Made by a program: the position numbers and the translations under genes. DNA of 64,000 nt, taken from assembly GCA_029962745.1 (NCBI GenBank), contig CM057156.1, forward strand, positions 27,966,731 through 28,030,730, read 5' to 3'. Below the pieces are notes generated by a model that had not been told where the DNA came from, made no database searches, and saw nothing but the letters and a program-made list of their open reading frames with translations. This document shows positions 11,847-23,450 of this stretch, in pieces (position 1 is the first letter of the stretch; each line of letters begins with the position of its first letter). The DNA is from Echinometra lucunter (taxonomy: Eukaryota; Echinodermata; Echinoidea; Camarodonta; Echinometridae).

Positions 11847-11985
11847 TAAGAGTAAAAATTGTGTTATTCACTCTTTATTCACTCTTTGAGGGGTGACCTC
11901 GGTGATCACTCAAGGATTGTGAGTGATCCCTGAGGTCACCCCTAAAAGAGTGAATAAAGAGTGAATATCACAATTTTTACTCTTA
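11847..11985. repeat. Near-perfect 65-bp-arm foldback
   Basis: The left arm (about 11847-11911) begins TAAGAGTAAAAATTGTG and runs through TCACTCTTTATTCACTCTTT and GAGGGGTGACCTC. The right arm (about 11921-11985) is its reverse complement, ending CACAATTTTTACTCTTA, with a loop of about 9 bp. Extra TTCACTCT words continue to 12057. It is probably a MITE or a decayed inverted duplication. Confidence 0.8.
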
Positions 11986-12058
11986 ATTCACTCTTAATTG
12001 ACTCTAAATGCACTCTCTTCTGAAATTCACCCCTTACAGAGTGAACGAGTTCACTCTA

Positions 12059-12093
12059 TTTTTTTTTTTTTTTTTGAGAGAGAGAGAGAGAGA
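12059..12093. repeat. T-run plus (GA)n
   Basis: About 16 T followed by about nine GA dinucleotides. Confidence 0.9.
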
Positions 12094-15000
12094 GTAGACC
12101 TTTATATCTTGTAACCAGATCGGAGTTTAGATTTGTGAATATATATATAGATGTATGGTATAATTACTTTAGGAAACCTTCCAATATTTTTTCTTTGTTA
12201 AAATTTCATTTGAATAGATTTAAGAGATCGAAATAACACTTTTAAGAGTGCCCAGCGTCTTTGCACCAGTTTTCCTCTTTCGTACTAGAAAGTGTCCCTA
12301 TCACATAGAGATCCTATCAGCACTACCCCCTCCCTTACACTTAAAACGTCCACACGACGAGTGTTACTTAACTGATGTAAATAGTAACAGGAAGCTCGAG
12401 AATCTGTTTGCCATTTTTAGAATAAATATTTTTTTCTGATTTCACGATACACAATCAATACACAATCTGTAGGTGTGAATGAATGTTAGATAACGTAATA
12501 TAGAAAATACGCTCAACTATTTCCGTACTTGTTTTATGAGCAAAAAACTGACAAATGATATTACATTAGTATTTTCACATAACATTTGGGTTTGTTGCTT
12601 TATGAAAAAGAAGAGATCTTAGGAATGCCCAAAATGGATTCGTATGAGAAAGCTTTGTTTGAGTTGTCCTTCAGTGTCATAAGAATAGTATGTAATTATC
12701 ATGGCGCCCCACTTAAACAGGTAATGTGCATACAAATAGAGTTTGTGCGATTACAAGGAATTCTTGGGAATGTAATTAACACATAATTGCCATTCCTTTG
12801 TATGCGGAAGGGCGTTTGCTAAATATGAGAAGGAACAATAAGTTAGGAGCCACAATGACGATGGCTTAACTTTAATTATCTTGCAGCTTGCAGACTATGT
12901 GTTTCAGTGTGCTAATATCCAGTCTTACATCATAAAACATAAACGATTGGAAATTACCCCATTGTTTCACTACACAACTAGTCTGCAGGGCACGGACCCT
13001 AACCGAGGCTTTATTCAAATGCACTGTGTCTTGAGAGAAGCCTTCCCTTGAGAGATTCTGTGCCTACTGGTGCTCACTCTGAAGTACCCACGTAGGCAGA
13101 GGCGTTAAGCGCGTAAAAGCGTAAGTGCAGGTAAAGCCGTCTCGTCCGAAATCTGTATCTATTATAATTTTGTTTAAACAAAAAACAACCAAACAAACAT
13201 TTTTTTAAAAGAAAAAGAAAAGAAAAGAGTAAAAAGATTATTTTAAAAAAGACATTTTGAAATATGTGAAAAAATAATGAATAGAAGTAAATACTAATAG
13301 TGAGTAGCAACAATAGTCATTTATGACTTATTTCCAAAGAAATTTGACTCAAGTAGGAGAAGATGACTAATTGAAAGCAGAAGAAGCGGGTTTTGTCACC
13401 ATACAGGAGCCCTTAGGCCTATATTACACGATCCTTTGTGACTCTTTAGTCTCCTATTCAGACCTCTATAACTTGTTTCGACCGACCCAGGTTTGTGTCT
13501 GCAAACTACTACACAACCACGATGCTATTCTTAAATCCATGGCAATCGCACCGAAATATTGTGATGTTTTAACATTCATTCATCCATTAGCTTTGAATAA
13601 GAAATAAACAATTTCTTCGTGATTTTGCTTTTTTTCTCTCTCTCTCTTTATTCTTGTAGATGAAGTATAATGCAATTTCCAAGATATAAGTTAATACTTA
13701 GATAACTGAGGTTGTCCAATCAAGACACTGCCAGATCGATACCATACCAATTATGTCGAACAGTCTATATCCATGTCATTCGGTTTGATGTCGTTTTCGT
13801 GTCTATTTCTATGAATATATAAAGTTATATGAAAGTTGGCAACCTTGAATACCTTTAGCCTCGGTTTGAATATAGTCGAAAGTCTATTTCAAGTCTATTT
13901 GAAGATTACTAACCACTAAAGAATGGGTTGCTTGGGGGAAAGCGTAAAACTCTTGAGAAACAAGATTAGAACATCTTTGAAAGGAAACACCACTTAATAT
14001 TGATTGTTTGTTTGTCTGTTTGTCTTTATTCCAGAAATAATGAAAAACATATACAAAGAACAAAATTATATACAAAGAAATATAAATACAAAATATATAA
14101 CTCATAAAAATATAACAAATCTGAGGATATCCCAAATTCACTGATGTTAATAGAACATCGCTGTTCTTCCTTGGGTTCATGTTCAAGTCATTAGTCGACG
14201 CTAATTTCCGGAGATAAGAGAATAGCGAAAATTTTCCACTCTGTCATCCATTCATAATCGTCTACACATGACTACGAAACACGTGGGCCTGCCAACCATA
14301 AGTTTATTCATTTATTCTGCCATTGACTCTAAATATGTGATGATAATCATCGGCTTTGATGATAACTGTCTTTCACTTCTCACCCGAACTACTCCAGGCG
14401 AACAAACTCCCGGCGAAGAACAATAAAATGATAACCACAGCAGATCCAGAAGGGCGGAGGAGGAAGGAGGGGGGGGGGTGAGCCCTGTACTGTATTATTT
14501 TGGGGGAACTTTGTTTGCAAAGGGTTTGTGGACACCCATTATTTATATACATATTATAAATGAATAACTCACGCAGCACAAACGTATAAAGCATGTCATT
14601 TTATCGACTATGGCACAAATGACACTCATTGCTATGTTAGGCAAGCAATTTCTGCACTCACTTACATCCACACCCCCTTCAGCTTGACTAACTCTAAAAT
14701 CACACAAAACAAATAAGAATTTTCAGCTCCCCACCCATGCACAACCTTTCATAATCCTTAATTGAATATAATGAAAGCGTAAACCATATGCGGCAATACT
14801 ACTCCCGAACCCCCCCCCCCCCCAAAAAAAAAAAAGCTTTCGAGGCAAATGACTGTTAAAAATTATTTGTATTTTACAAAATCAGTGAAATATTTAAAAA
14901 AAAAAATTGATGATGTAAATGTAAGCATGGCATGTGACAAGAAAACACGTTAACTAAATCGAATACATTTCCGTCAGTATTGACGATTACAATCAAGTTT

Positions 15001-15190
15001 ATCCCCACTAATCAGATTTAAAATTAAAAAAAAAAAACAAGATGAATACGACTGCGTCTCCTATATGCCTCCAAGCCTCTGTCGATATTCAGTAAACTTC
15101 ATTGCTCAAACTGTTCTTGCATTATTGTGATAACCAGTATAAAAAAAACCCCTATAATTACACGTAAATCGACATCTTTGACCTACGACC
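12094..15190. other. Gene-poor 3.1 kb
   Basis: AT-rich sequence. Short open frames at 12586-12786 and 13371-13607 have fairly ordinary composition but no recognisable domain and no clear acceptor-donor pair. A GTTTGTTTGTCTGTTTGTC run lies at 14005-14025, and C/A homopolymers lie at 14811-14836. Confidence 0.4.
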
Positions 15191-15199
15191 TTAATGACC

Positions 15200-16045
15200 T
15201 AACAACCAAAAAGCCTGATCACTTTGTCTCCTCGTAGATACGCATATAGATAGTTAAAGTATATAGTGATAACAAAAACTAACATTCCTTCAATTTCATG
15301 CACATTGCCCCATGACCTTTGACCTTTGACCTACGTACCCCCAAATCTAATTAGATCATCCTCTGATGATGCATACTAGCAACGAGTTTGAAGTTTATAC
15401 ATCAAATGGTTTTTGAGATATCGCTCTTATAAGGCTAAAACCTGAAATTTCAGAATTAACCTCTGTGAACATGAACTCTGATCTACATACCCTAAAATCT
15501 AGTGAGATCGGCTTCCTATTGTGATGCATACTGGCACCAAGTTTGAAGTGCATACTTTAGTTAAAAAGATGTCGCATTTACATGGCTAACACCTGAAATT
15601 TCGGAAATGACCTGTGAACTTGGACATTTGACCTACATACCCTAGCTAAAATCTAATGGGATCGGCTTCCTATGGTGATGCATACAAGCACCGAGTTTGA
15701 ATGTTATACCTCAAATGGTTCTCAAGACATCCGCGTCAACAAGGCTAACACCTGAAATTTCGGAATTTAGGTAGGCCTACCTCTATAACTACGATAACTT
15801 TTGTCCTACGTACCCCACAATCTAATCATATCGCCTACTATGGTGATGCATACTAGTACCAAGTTTGAGGTTCATAGGCTACTTCAAATTGTTCACGTTA
15901 ACGAGGCTAACAACCTGAAATTTCTGAATTTACCTTGGTGACCTTTGATCTTTAACCTCAGGTCGTCTTCCTATGTTGATACATACTAGCACCAAGTTTG
16001 AAGCTCATACCTCAAGTTGTTCTTGAGATATTGTGTTACTGCGAG
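15200..16045 (-). repeat. ~155-bp tandem array of the AGGTCA (DR1) satellite family
   Basis: About five diverged units. The marker GATGCATACTAGCACCAAGT recurs near 15368, 15523, 15677, 15844 and 15978, giving spacings of 155, 154, 167 and 134 bp. The best unit holds three TGACCT half-sites with one-base spacers (15313-15332). Read on the minus strand, the unit aligns with the array at 56980-57560: ACCATTTGA, AACTTCAAACT, ATGATCTAATTAGATTTGGGGG, then AGGTCAAAGGTCAAAGGTCA. The two arrays are therefore one family in opposite orientation. Confidence 0.85.
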
Positions 16046-16055
16046 TCTAACACCA

Positions 16056-16440
16056 GGAGGCGAGCTTGCCCAGTCGGTGAGGCGTCTGCCTGTCGAACCA
16101 AAGATCGTGGGTTCGAGTCCACCCAAGGCGGATGACTGAAGCCTGCGTTGCGTGTTAACGCGCCCCTCCCCTGTTTCATAGACGCAGGCTATGTTTCAGT
16201 GGAAAACACTCCGTCCCGCGGATATGACGTTAAATGGAGGCACCGTGTAGAGGAGAGTCACCACCTTTGCATGTTAAGAACCCACTGCACTGTTCAAAGA
16301 AGAGTAGGGGGAAACCCTGGTGTAGTGGTACACCTGCACATCCCAGTAAGTTATAATCGGGAGGAGAGACCCGAGAGTCCCAGTGATTAAGTTCGGTTTT
16401 CCCCTCCCACGCCCAGGTGACGCCAAATACTAAATAAAAA
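16056..16440 (+). mobile_element. tRNA-derived SINE (family B, full-length-looking)
   Basis: The head (16056-16130) has an A-box-like GCCCAGTCGGTGAGGCG and a B-box GGGTTCGAGTCC (16109-16120). A body of about 300 bp follows, with a short imperfect inverted repeat (GCCTGCGTTG and CGCAGGCT), and it ends in an A-rich tail (TAAATAAAAATAATAATTTG). It is inserted just after the AGGTCA-family array. Confidence 0.75.
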
Positions 16441-16562
16441 TAATAATTTGAAATTAATGGAAATTTTACTGCTATATAACCGTCATTATTGATAGATTTA
16501 TATAAAAAAAAATTATAAGAACGATTGATTAAGTTATTATTTCTGCTTTTAAAGTAATGGGT

Positions 16563-16631
16563 ATATTATTTTGTACACGCCACCCCATTTCTAAAAAGTG
16601 GGGGATACCACCCCCGGGATTTACGCCAATG
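16563..16631. mobile_element. Fragment of the 'CACTGGCGTAAATCC' hAT-like MITE
   Basis: Only one end is present: an AAAAAGTGGGGGATA-like stretch followed by CCCCCGGGATTTACGCCAATG, matching the right end of the copy at 16880-17350. The other end is missing. Confidence 0.65.
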
Positions 16632-16879
16632 AAATGTTGTATGTTTAAATATGGTTTGTTTGTTTGTTTGTTTGTTTATTTGTTTATTATTTTTTGTTTT
16701 AGTGTTGATTTGAGGATGGGTGCTTTGTTTGCTTGTTTGTTCGATTAAATCTTATTTGATAACCGATATAATGCGAAAATGTGAGTTATTTCATTAGCAG
16801 AAAATAATATTGAGGGTATTATCTAACTTGTGACGCTGTATGTTAAAAAAAAATCTGTCCAAAATAAGTTGGAAGCATT

Positions 16880-17350
16880 CACTGGCGTAAATCCACTTTG
16901 AGGAGTGGGGGATGATCGACTTTTTTGCCGATTTTTTTTCTGTCGAACTCACACTTAAGTGTAAACACACGCCCTCACCCACCTGCAAGAACCCCCTTAC
17001 CATGCTTACACACATTTTAATTTTTATCTTGCGAACGAGCCAAAAATAACCACTTTTCTGGTTTTCAATCTCATTTTCAAATAGAAATTCTGAAATATGA
17101 TGAGCGAGCGAAGCGAGAGAGCCAAAATAAGCGCTTTTCTGGTTTTGAATCGCATTTTCAAATAGAAATTCTACAATATGATGGTTGTTTATGACAGATT
17201 ATTTGAAAAAAATTACCAACTGATTAATTCAAATATCATTTCTTCCTTAAAAAGTGGGGGGATATTTAAACACGCCATCCCCCCTCTCAAAAAAGTGGGG
17301 GGGGGGGGATATTACCCACCCATCCCCCCCCCCCGGGATTTACGCCAATG
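16880..17350. mobile_element. hAT-like MITE 'CACTGGCGTAAATCC', copy 2 (471 bp)
   Basis: The ends are CACTGGCGTAAATCC and GGGATTTACGCCAATG, flanked by a perfect 8-bp duplication GAAGCATT (16872-16879 and 17351-17358). Its inside is the reverse complement of copy 1, with TTCTGGTTTT.AAT, GAGCGAGC words and poly-G/C stretches. It lies about 500 bp upstream of the GPCR start codon and so could lie in that gene's promoter region or an upstream intron. Confidence 0.85.
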
Positions 17351-17856
17351 GAAGCATTGGTAGTAACAACCTTTTCCAGTATACTAAGCACTGATATATA
17401 AGGGATATTTTTCGCTTACATTCTTAGATAAACTGACAAACGTTTCGTAGCTTTTTATACCTTCACCTGAATGATAAAGTTTCCTTGCATCATCCAAATT
17501 GAGAAATATAGGTCATAGTACGCTTTTCACGAACACACACACCCCTACGCACACAGCTCTAGAATGCGCATCAACTCCGTCGAGTTCATTACACCTGACC
17601 GTCTGGGTTTGAAGACATACATAATTTTTTGATGCTGCTTCGACAAGAATTCACGCAACTGCCTTCATCATTTGTTGCTGGGCTCACGATTGTTCCTGTT
17701 TTCATGTGGATACTATACTTTTAATTATCACTGGGAAAAGGGAGTCTTTGTCATCCACCATGCCTGACCTAATCATCCTCAGGCTTATGGCTTTACCATT
17801 GGACTATTAAAAGAGGAATAATTGAATTTGCTGTTTATTTTCTCTTTTGCTCTACC

Positions 17857-18009
17857 ATGGAAGTATCAGGGAATGAAACGGACAATTCCATATTTGAAAA
17901 TATTTCAGAACCCGCCCGATTTGCTCTTACGCCACCCAAACCATATGTCATCTTCCAAGCAGTTTTCCTCTCCCTAATCTTAGTGATAACTATCTTTGGT
18001 AATATGGCG
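17857..18009 (+). CDS. GPCR exon 1 (residues 1-51)
   Basis: Encodes the extracellular N-terminus and most of TM1, ending in phase 0 after GGT-AAT-ATG-GCG (Gly-Asn-Met-Ala) at a GTAAGT donor (18010). Confidence 0.88.
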
Positions 18010-21000
18010 GTAAGTACATTTCATTCTTCTTGCTTCAATTAAGGAATAGTTTCATTTCTGTAGGCTACTGCTTTACAGCCCTCAAATTAAAAATGTACCC
18101 GTTTACAATAATGTTTAAATATATATAGTTCACATTGCATCACAATCGCATTAAAAACGCTATAATCTACCACATTGTTTGAGATTGTAATTTAATTCAT
18201 GCCTATTACATGCAAAGTTTAGAGGCATTACATAGTTGAATGTTCTGGACTGGAATAAGATTCAAAAGTAGAAAATCTTAAATATCTTTAAAGTAGTAAT
18301 GACTCATAAAGTAGAATTATATTATACGATTATCAGTCGATCTAAGAAATAGTGGCTTAATATTGTATGGTGATTTGATTTTTATTTCATTCAAATACTA
18401 GGAATTGAAATGAGAAGATCTATAGTACTACGATTCAAAAGGGTTCCAAAAGTAAAAAAATGCATCTTTGTTCCTGTAATGATGATGATGATGATGATGA
18501 TTGTTATTATTATTATCATTATTACTGCTATCATTATTAATGTTATTATTATTTTGAGTAATTAGTATTATTGCTTTGATAGGTAGCCTACTTACTACTG
18601 CTGGTAACTTTGATCATCAACAGTAACTTCCATAGAAACCTTGAATTTGATTGGCTGTTGAGCATTGTTACCATGTTAATTTCCATTGATGGCAGAGTTA
18701 CCACTGATAGTAAGTTTGGGGGGGGGGGTTTGCAACACGGCCCTTGGGTGTGCATAAAATGTGCCAAAATGTAATTTTCCACCCACAAACAGTGCCATTC
18801 TATCACGGTGGAGAAATGCTGTCCGATTGGCTCACAGATTTTGGATTCGGGACATTAATATAATATCTTGAGATTTTAAAAAAATACCTAAATCAAACCT
18901 TTTTCCCGTTGCCTTTCACATGTGTTTGCCTTTATAATTTAGCAGGCAATTCTATAGGGGAAAACACTAAAAATCAATGTTCTTTGGGTGTCTTACTCCT
19001 CGGTAATAGGCCGTTTATACGTTTTTGTATTGATTCTCAGACATAAGTGATAACTATAAAGCCATACAAATATTGCACAAGCCAGGAATAAAGTTTGCAC
19101 GATGCTTTACGGCTTCCACGAAAGGAGCCTTACAAATTTAGACAAAAATTCAGACAAAAAGGCATAGTTATCTATACTACTTTACATTACACACTCTTCG
19201 TTACTTTACCTGGTACATTATTGAGCATTAAACTGATAACTGTTATCGAATTTAAAAGAGGTTGATAGTAAGGATAAGTAACTAACATTATACAAAAAAT
19301 TGTAGGTCACTTTTCATGATACGTTTTATAGCGATAGACGTTTTAGCGAAATATTTATGCAAACCAAATGTGAGTCTTAAATCTAGTGTCCTGATATCTC
19401 TCATCACTGATAACCAAAACTCGCCGAATTATAGATGTAGAATTATTGTAAATATCGTACAGAATTAATCATGAGATTGTGATGACAACTTCTAAGTCTT
19501 GCCTTACATAGCAAAAAGTGGTAGGTAGTGCGCACTGGCATACTGAACTACACATCACATTTTGGTTTTGAAATTTGAACCATTTTCTTTTTATTTATCA
19601 GTGCATTTCAACAACAGTCATTTTCCGGTGACATCGTTGTCAGACGTTCTTCCCCGTGGAAACAAAAGAATAAGAAAGCTTACAAAATATTTAGAACTTA
19701 TATCAGAACTCGGCCTTCTCTTTGAGGACAAACTTATGCTGACACCCTCAACCTCTACACAGCGTTGACGTTAAGGACGAAAAACAAGTCGACTGTATGA
19801 TATCAAGAATCAAGTGTAAAGAAATGTTGATAGTAAACACCGGCGTAAATCCGTTTCGAGGAGGGGGGGGGGGGTGATCGATATCTCTTGCTAAAATTTC
19901 TAGGGCGAACTCACACATAAGTACACCACACACCCACACACATACTCTCCCATCCTATCTCTGTTTTTAATAGCATTTCAAATACAAATTCTGCTACTAT
20001 AACCGTCGTTTAAGAAAGATTTATCAAAAATTTCAACAACTGATTGATTGAAATATTTCTTCTTTGAAAATTGTGTGTGGGGGGGGGGGGACCGGGGTAA
20101 ACACCACCCCCCCCCCCCCCCTCTCTGAAAATTGGGGGATATATACTCCCCATCCTCTGGCATTTAGGCCACTGATCTGATGACAATGCAGGTTTGTTTA
20201 CTTCGAATGCTTTTAACACCTTTTGAAAATAACAAATTAAAAAAAAGATGAATCATTTTGTAATTCAAGCATACTTTCTATCACCTCCCCATAGGTGTGC
20301 TATGTGGTCTACCGAACGCGGAGCATCAACACAGGGACCGGTATGTGCATGACGTCACTATCCATCGCCGATCTTCTTCGTAGTTGCATCGTGCTACCCT
20401 TTGTGATCGAGTCGTCAGTCCATCTTGGGGTTTGGAACCTCGGACCTAACATATGCAATGTGGTCGGTTTCCTCAACACACTTTTCGGAAGTGCCAGTGT
20501 CATGACATTGGCTGCTGTTTCCCTTGATAGGTGCGTATGCAGTCTCCTGGGCGGAGGAAACAAAGTGGGTTGATTTTTCTTTTCCCCAGTAATACGATCT
20601 TGCTGAAAATCCGTAAATACCGAGATATTTGATCTAAAATCAAATTTCTCGGTCTCACAGTTTTTGGAATTGTCGATCTACGGCCTCCAAGGCATTTTTC
20701 ATGCACGTTTTGTGTCAATCGGACCACTCCCGTTTTAGGAGGTATGAGACATAATAGTTAGTTCAAACACGCCAGCGACCATTACTTAGTCAAGATGGTA
20801 TTTTCGCAGGCAAAAAAAGAAGATGTGGGAGTGCATATTGATGGCTCAAGCCAAGGAAATTGTTGGTCAAGCATGCAGGCCTTGTTGCTATAAAAAAAAC
20901 AGTTGTCAAAAGGTCCATAAGACCAACATCCTACGAGGTCGTCGGCCATGAAAACCGGGGGGGGGGGGCCTTTCTACCAACTTTTATGAGGTTTCATCAG

Positions 21001-22214
21001 TAAAGACCATTGTCGGTCTTATGGGTTTTTGGTTGTAAGACACATGCTCCGCTCTAATTTCGTATACGAACTGAAAACGGAACTCTGGACCTAAAATCAT
21101 GTTGTATCCCTAACCCTATGCGTGTATCTTTGACTAAATAAAGCGAGGAGTAATTGTCGCCGGAGTTTATATCGGGTTATCGCTGCGGTTGGTATCGTGG
21201 GAAGTCACTCTACTGGAATGTCAGTAGGATTGAATTTTCTTAATATGGTTTTATATATATTTTTTCTCTTTCTACAGATACGTTGCCATAATGAAGCCGC
21301 TCAAGTATTCGACAATCGTCACTTCGGTCCGTGCAGGCTTCATGGTCGCCATCATTTGGATCATGTCTGCAACGATGGCCACTCTGCCGTTGGTCGGATG
21401 GTCCGAATACCGGTTCATACCCTGGATATGCCTATGCGTCGCGGACTGGAACGAGTCCAGGACCTACGCGTACACGTGCCTGGTCTTAACCCTCATTACA
21501 CCCCTTTTCATCCTGCTCTACTGTTACTTCAAGATATTTCGCATCGCAAAGCAACAACTACGTAAAGTGGTCTCGCTGGAGAGAACCTCTGTTGAGACTT
21601 CGCGTCCAGTTTTCATCGGTAAGCCCAAGACAAGGATGCGGAAGGAGAAGAAAGCAGCCATGATTCTCTTCGCTGTTCTAGGCGTTTTCATCGTATGCGT
21701 GATGCCGTTCTGTGTGGTGTATCTCGTGTCTTCATATGACGTATCAGATCGTATCTTCATGGCTTTGGGAATTACATCGCTCTTATCTTTCATCAACTCG
21801 GCCGTCAATCCATTAATTTATGGCATTCTTAATCGGAAATTTCGCCGAGTGTTTTTCGAGGTTTTACCCAACACCAGTTGCCCGTGTAAACGGCGAAACT
21901 CTGTCGAACAGTCCCCCAAAACACACCATCCAGCTGACTTTATCTCAGATTATCTCGGCAAGAGCACTACCCTTCCTCCTAAAAAGCGGCAAAAACTCAT
22001 ACCACGTGAATGCTACGCCATTAGCAGTTGTAGATCATGTACAAATAATGGATGTGCTTCGCATAATAAAGTACTCACGTTCTCATTATCTTCAAGTACC
22101 AACGTTTGTCTATGTGCCTTAGGCGATACAATCAAACAATATCCCTTCGTTTCTAAATACAATCAGAGAGAGGCTACTTCAATAAGAAAAATGGATTCGT
22201 GGGGAGTTTACTAA
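17857..22214 (+). CDS. Class A (rhodopsin-like) orphan G-protein-coupled receptor, three coding exons
   Basis: Seven-pass plasma-membrane receptor expected to couple to heterotrimeric G proteins. Coding exons are 17857-18009, 20295-20530 and 21278-22214, totalling 1326 nt and 441 residues. The N-terminus has two N-glycosylation sequons (Asn6, Asn15). Seen residues include GN at 48-49 (TM1), LSIAD ending at Asp77 (TM2), Cys105, Asp129-Arg130-Tyr131 (DRY), Trp157 (TM4), Pro205 and Tyr213 (TM5), FIVCVMP at 267-273 (TM6) and NPLIY at 307-311 (TM7). The tail has a CPCKRR cluster that may be palmitoylated. Counting from Cys105 and Arg130, position 3.32 is Asn112, not the Asp of amine receptors. Position 7.43 is Phe301, not the opsin Lys. 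Position 6.48 is Val271, not the usual Trp. The ligand cannot be named. The start context CTACCATGG is good. Upstream non-coding exons are possible. Confidence 0.93.
18477..18570. repeat. (GAT)n/(TTA)n microsatellite
   Basis: About seven ATG/GAT triplets followed by interrupted TTA/ATT triplets, inside GPCR intron 1. Confidence 0.9.
19838..20174. mobile_element. Degenerate 'CACTGGCGTAAATCC' hAT-like MITE, copy 3
   Basis: Starts CACCGGCGTAAATCC and ends GGCATTTAGGCCACTG. The inside keeps the family landmarks (GGTGATCGAT, GAACTCACACATAAGT, AAATTTCAACAACTGATTGATT, poly-G then poly-C) but has deletions relative to copy 2. No 8-bp target duplication remains, so it is older than copies 1 and 2. 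Confidence 0.75.
20295..20530 (+). CDS. GPCR exon 2 (residues 52-130)
   Basis: Starts after CCCCATAG in phase 0 (Val-Cys-Tyr-Val-Val-Tyr). It covers the end of TM1, TM2, the first extracellular loop and TM3, and ends inside the Arg codon of DRY (AG, then GTGCGT donor). Confidence 0.9.
20531..21277 (+). other. GPCR intron 2
   Basis: 747-bp intron, GTGCGT to TTTCTACAG, splitting the Arg codon of DRY (AG|A). It contains a small foldback: GTCCATAAGACCAACA near 20911 and the inverted TGTCGGTCTTATGGG near 21011, plus a G12 run at 20957. Confidence 0.88.
21278..22214 (+). CDS. GPCR exon 3 (residues 130-441)
   Basis: The first base completes AGA (Arg130), followed by TAC (Tyr131), so the DRY box is restored precisely. 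The exon encodes the second intracellular loop, TM4-TM7 and a C-terminal tail of about 125 residues with many Ser, Cys and Lys. It ends with TAA at 22212-22214. Confidence 0.93.
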
Positions 22215-22309
22215 ACTCTGGAATAATCTCTCATAGCTTTGATGATTAAAAACGTGAAACGTGTTATTTAGACTGTCTCTGTTACCACTTGGCATGCTTG
22301 GTGCGTGAT

Positions 22310-22315
22310 AATAAA
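22310..22315 (+). promoter_or_regulatory. Candidate poly(A) signal of the GPCR gene
   Basis: AATAAA about 95 bp after the stop codon, the first canonical signal downstream. This would give a short 3' UTR ending before the CTA repeat block. Confidence 0.5.
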
Positions 22316-22490
22316 GAGAAGTGGCTAAAGAAATTTCTGGTAAATGGGTATCTCAATCTTATGTTCTGTAATTGTATTTCTCTTGTGAAAATGCTGCAGT
22401 TTATAATAGTAGGGAGGATTAGTAGGATTTTGAAAAGGCTTAACCCTGATTCTTTCCCAAGTTTTCGTTTGATATGATGCCCCGAAATTC

Positions 22491-22507
22491 TACTTTTTTC
22501 TACTACC

Positions 22508-22593
<86 letters not shown>

Positions 22594-22711
22594 CACTACT
22601 GCTACTACTACAGACTACTACAGCTACTACTACTGCTACTACAACTACTAGGCCTACTGCTACTCACTACTGCTACTTCTATAACACTACTATACCACTA
22701 CCACCACCACC

Positions 22712-22743
<32 letters not shown>

Positions 22744-22986
22744 CACTACTACTGCTACTTCCACCACTACTACTGCTACTACGACTGCTACTACTACTGC
22801 TACTACAACTACCACCACTACTACTGCTACTACGATACTACGATTACTACCACGACTACCATTGCTACTTCTTCTACTACTACTGCTACTACTACTTCTA
22901 CTACTACTACTACTGCTACTAATACTACTACAACGACGACGACGACTACGATTACTACCACGACTACCATTTCTACTTCTATACTA

Positions 22987-23018
<32 letters not shown>

Positions 23019-23118
23019 ACTACTGCTGCTACTGCTGCTGCTACTACTGCTGCTACTGCTACTGCTACTACTACTACTACTACTGCTGCTGCTGCTACTA
23101 CTGCTGCTACTGCTACTG

Positions 23119-23162
<44 letters not shown>

Positions 23163-23220
23163 GCTACTACTGCTGCTACTGCTGCTGCTACTGCTGCTGC
23201 TACTGCTGCTGCTACTACTA

Positions 23221-23255
<35 letters not shown>

Positions 23256-23314
23256 ACTACTACTACTAGGCCTACTACTATTACTACTACACTACCATTA
23301 ACTACAGCCGGTAA

Positions 23315-23370
<56 letters not shown>

Positions 23371-23391
23371 CATCACCACCACCACCACCAT

Positions 23392-23450
<59 letters not shown>

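Larger units (their letters stand above)
18010..20294 (+). other. GPCR intron 1
   Basis: 2.3-kb intron from GTAAGT to CCCCATAG. It contains a GAT/TTA microsatellite (18477-18570) and the degenerate MITE copy at 19838-20174, which ends only about 120 bp before the acceptor. Confidence 0.88.

Noticed and set aside
10750..11871. 373-codon minus-strand open frame
   Set aside because: It runs through the purine-rich minisatellite. The Phe/Leu/Ser/Tyr/Ile composition and the presence of several overlapping open frames are explained by the repeat.
12586..12786. 66-codon frame ending before CAG|GTAATG
   Set aside because: A donor-like sequence is present but no acceptor with a pyrimidine tract and no protein similarity.
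15200..16045. CRISPR-like array
   Set aside because: Units are adjacent diverged tandem repeats of about 155 bp without constant repeat and unique spacer structure, in an animal genome.
16056..16130. Functional tRNA gene
   Set aside because: A- and B-box sequences are present, but the cloverleaf is not maintained and a SINE body and A-rich tail follow. The same applies to the other tRNA-like heads in the window.
22282..23301. Long poly-Tyr, poly-Leu and poly-Val frames
   Set aside because: Pure CTA/CTG microsatellite translation in different frames.
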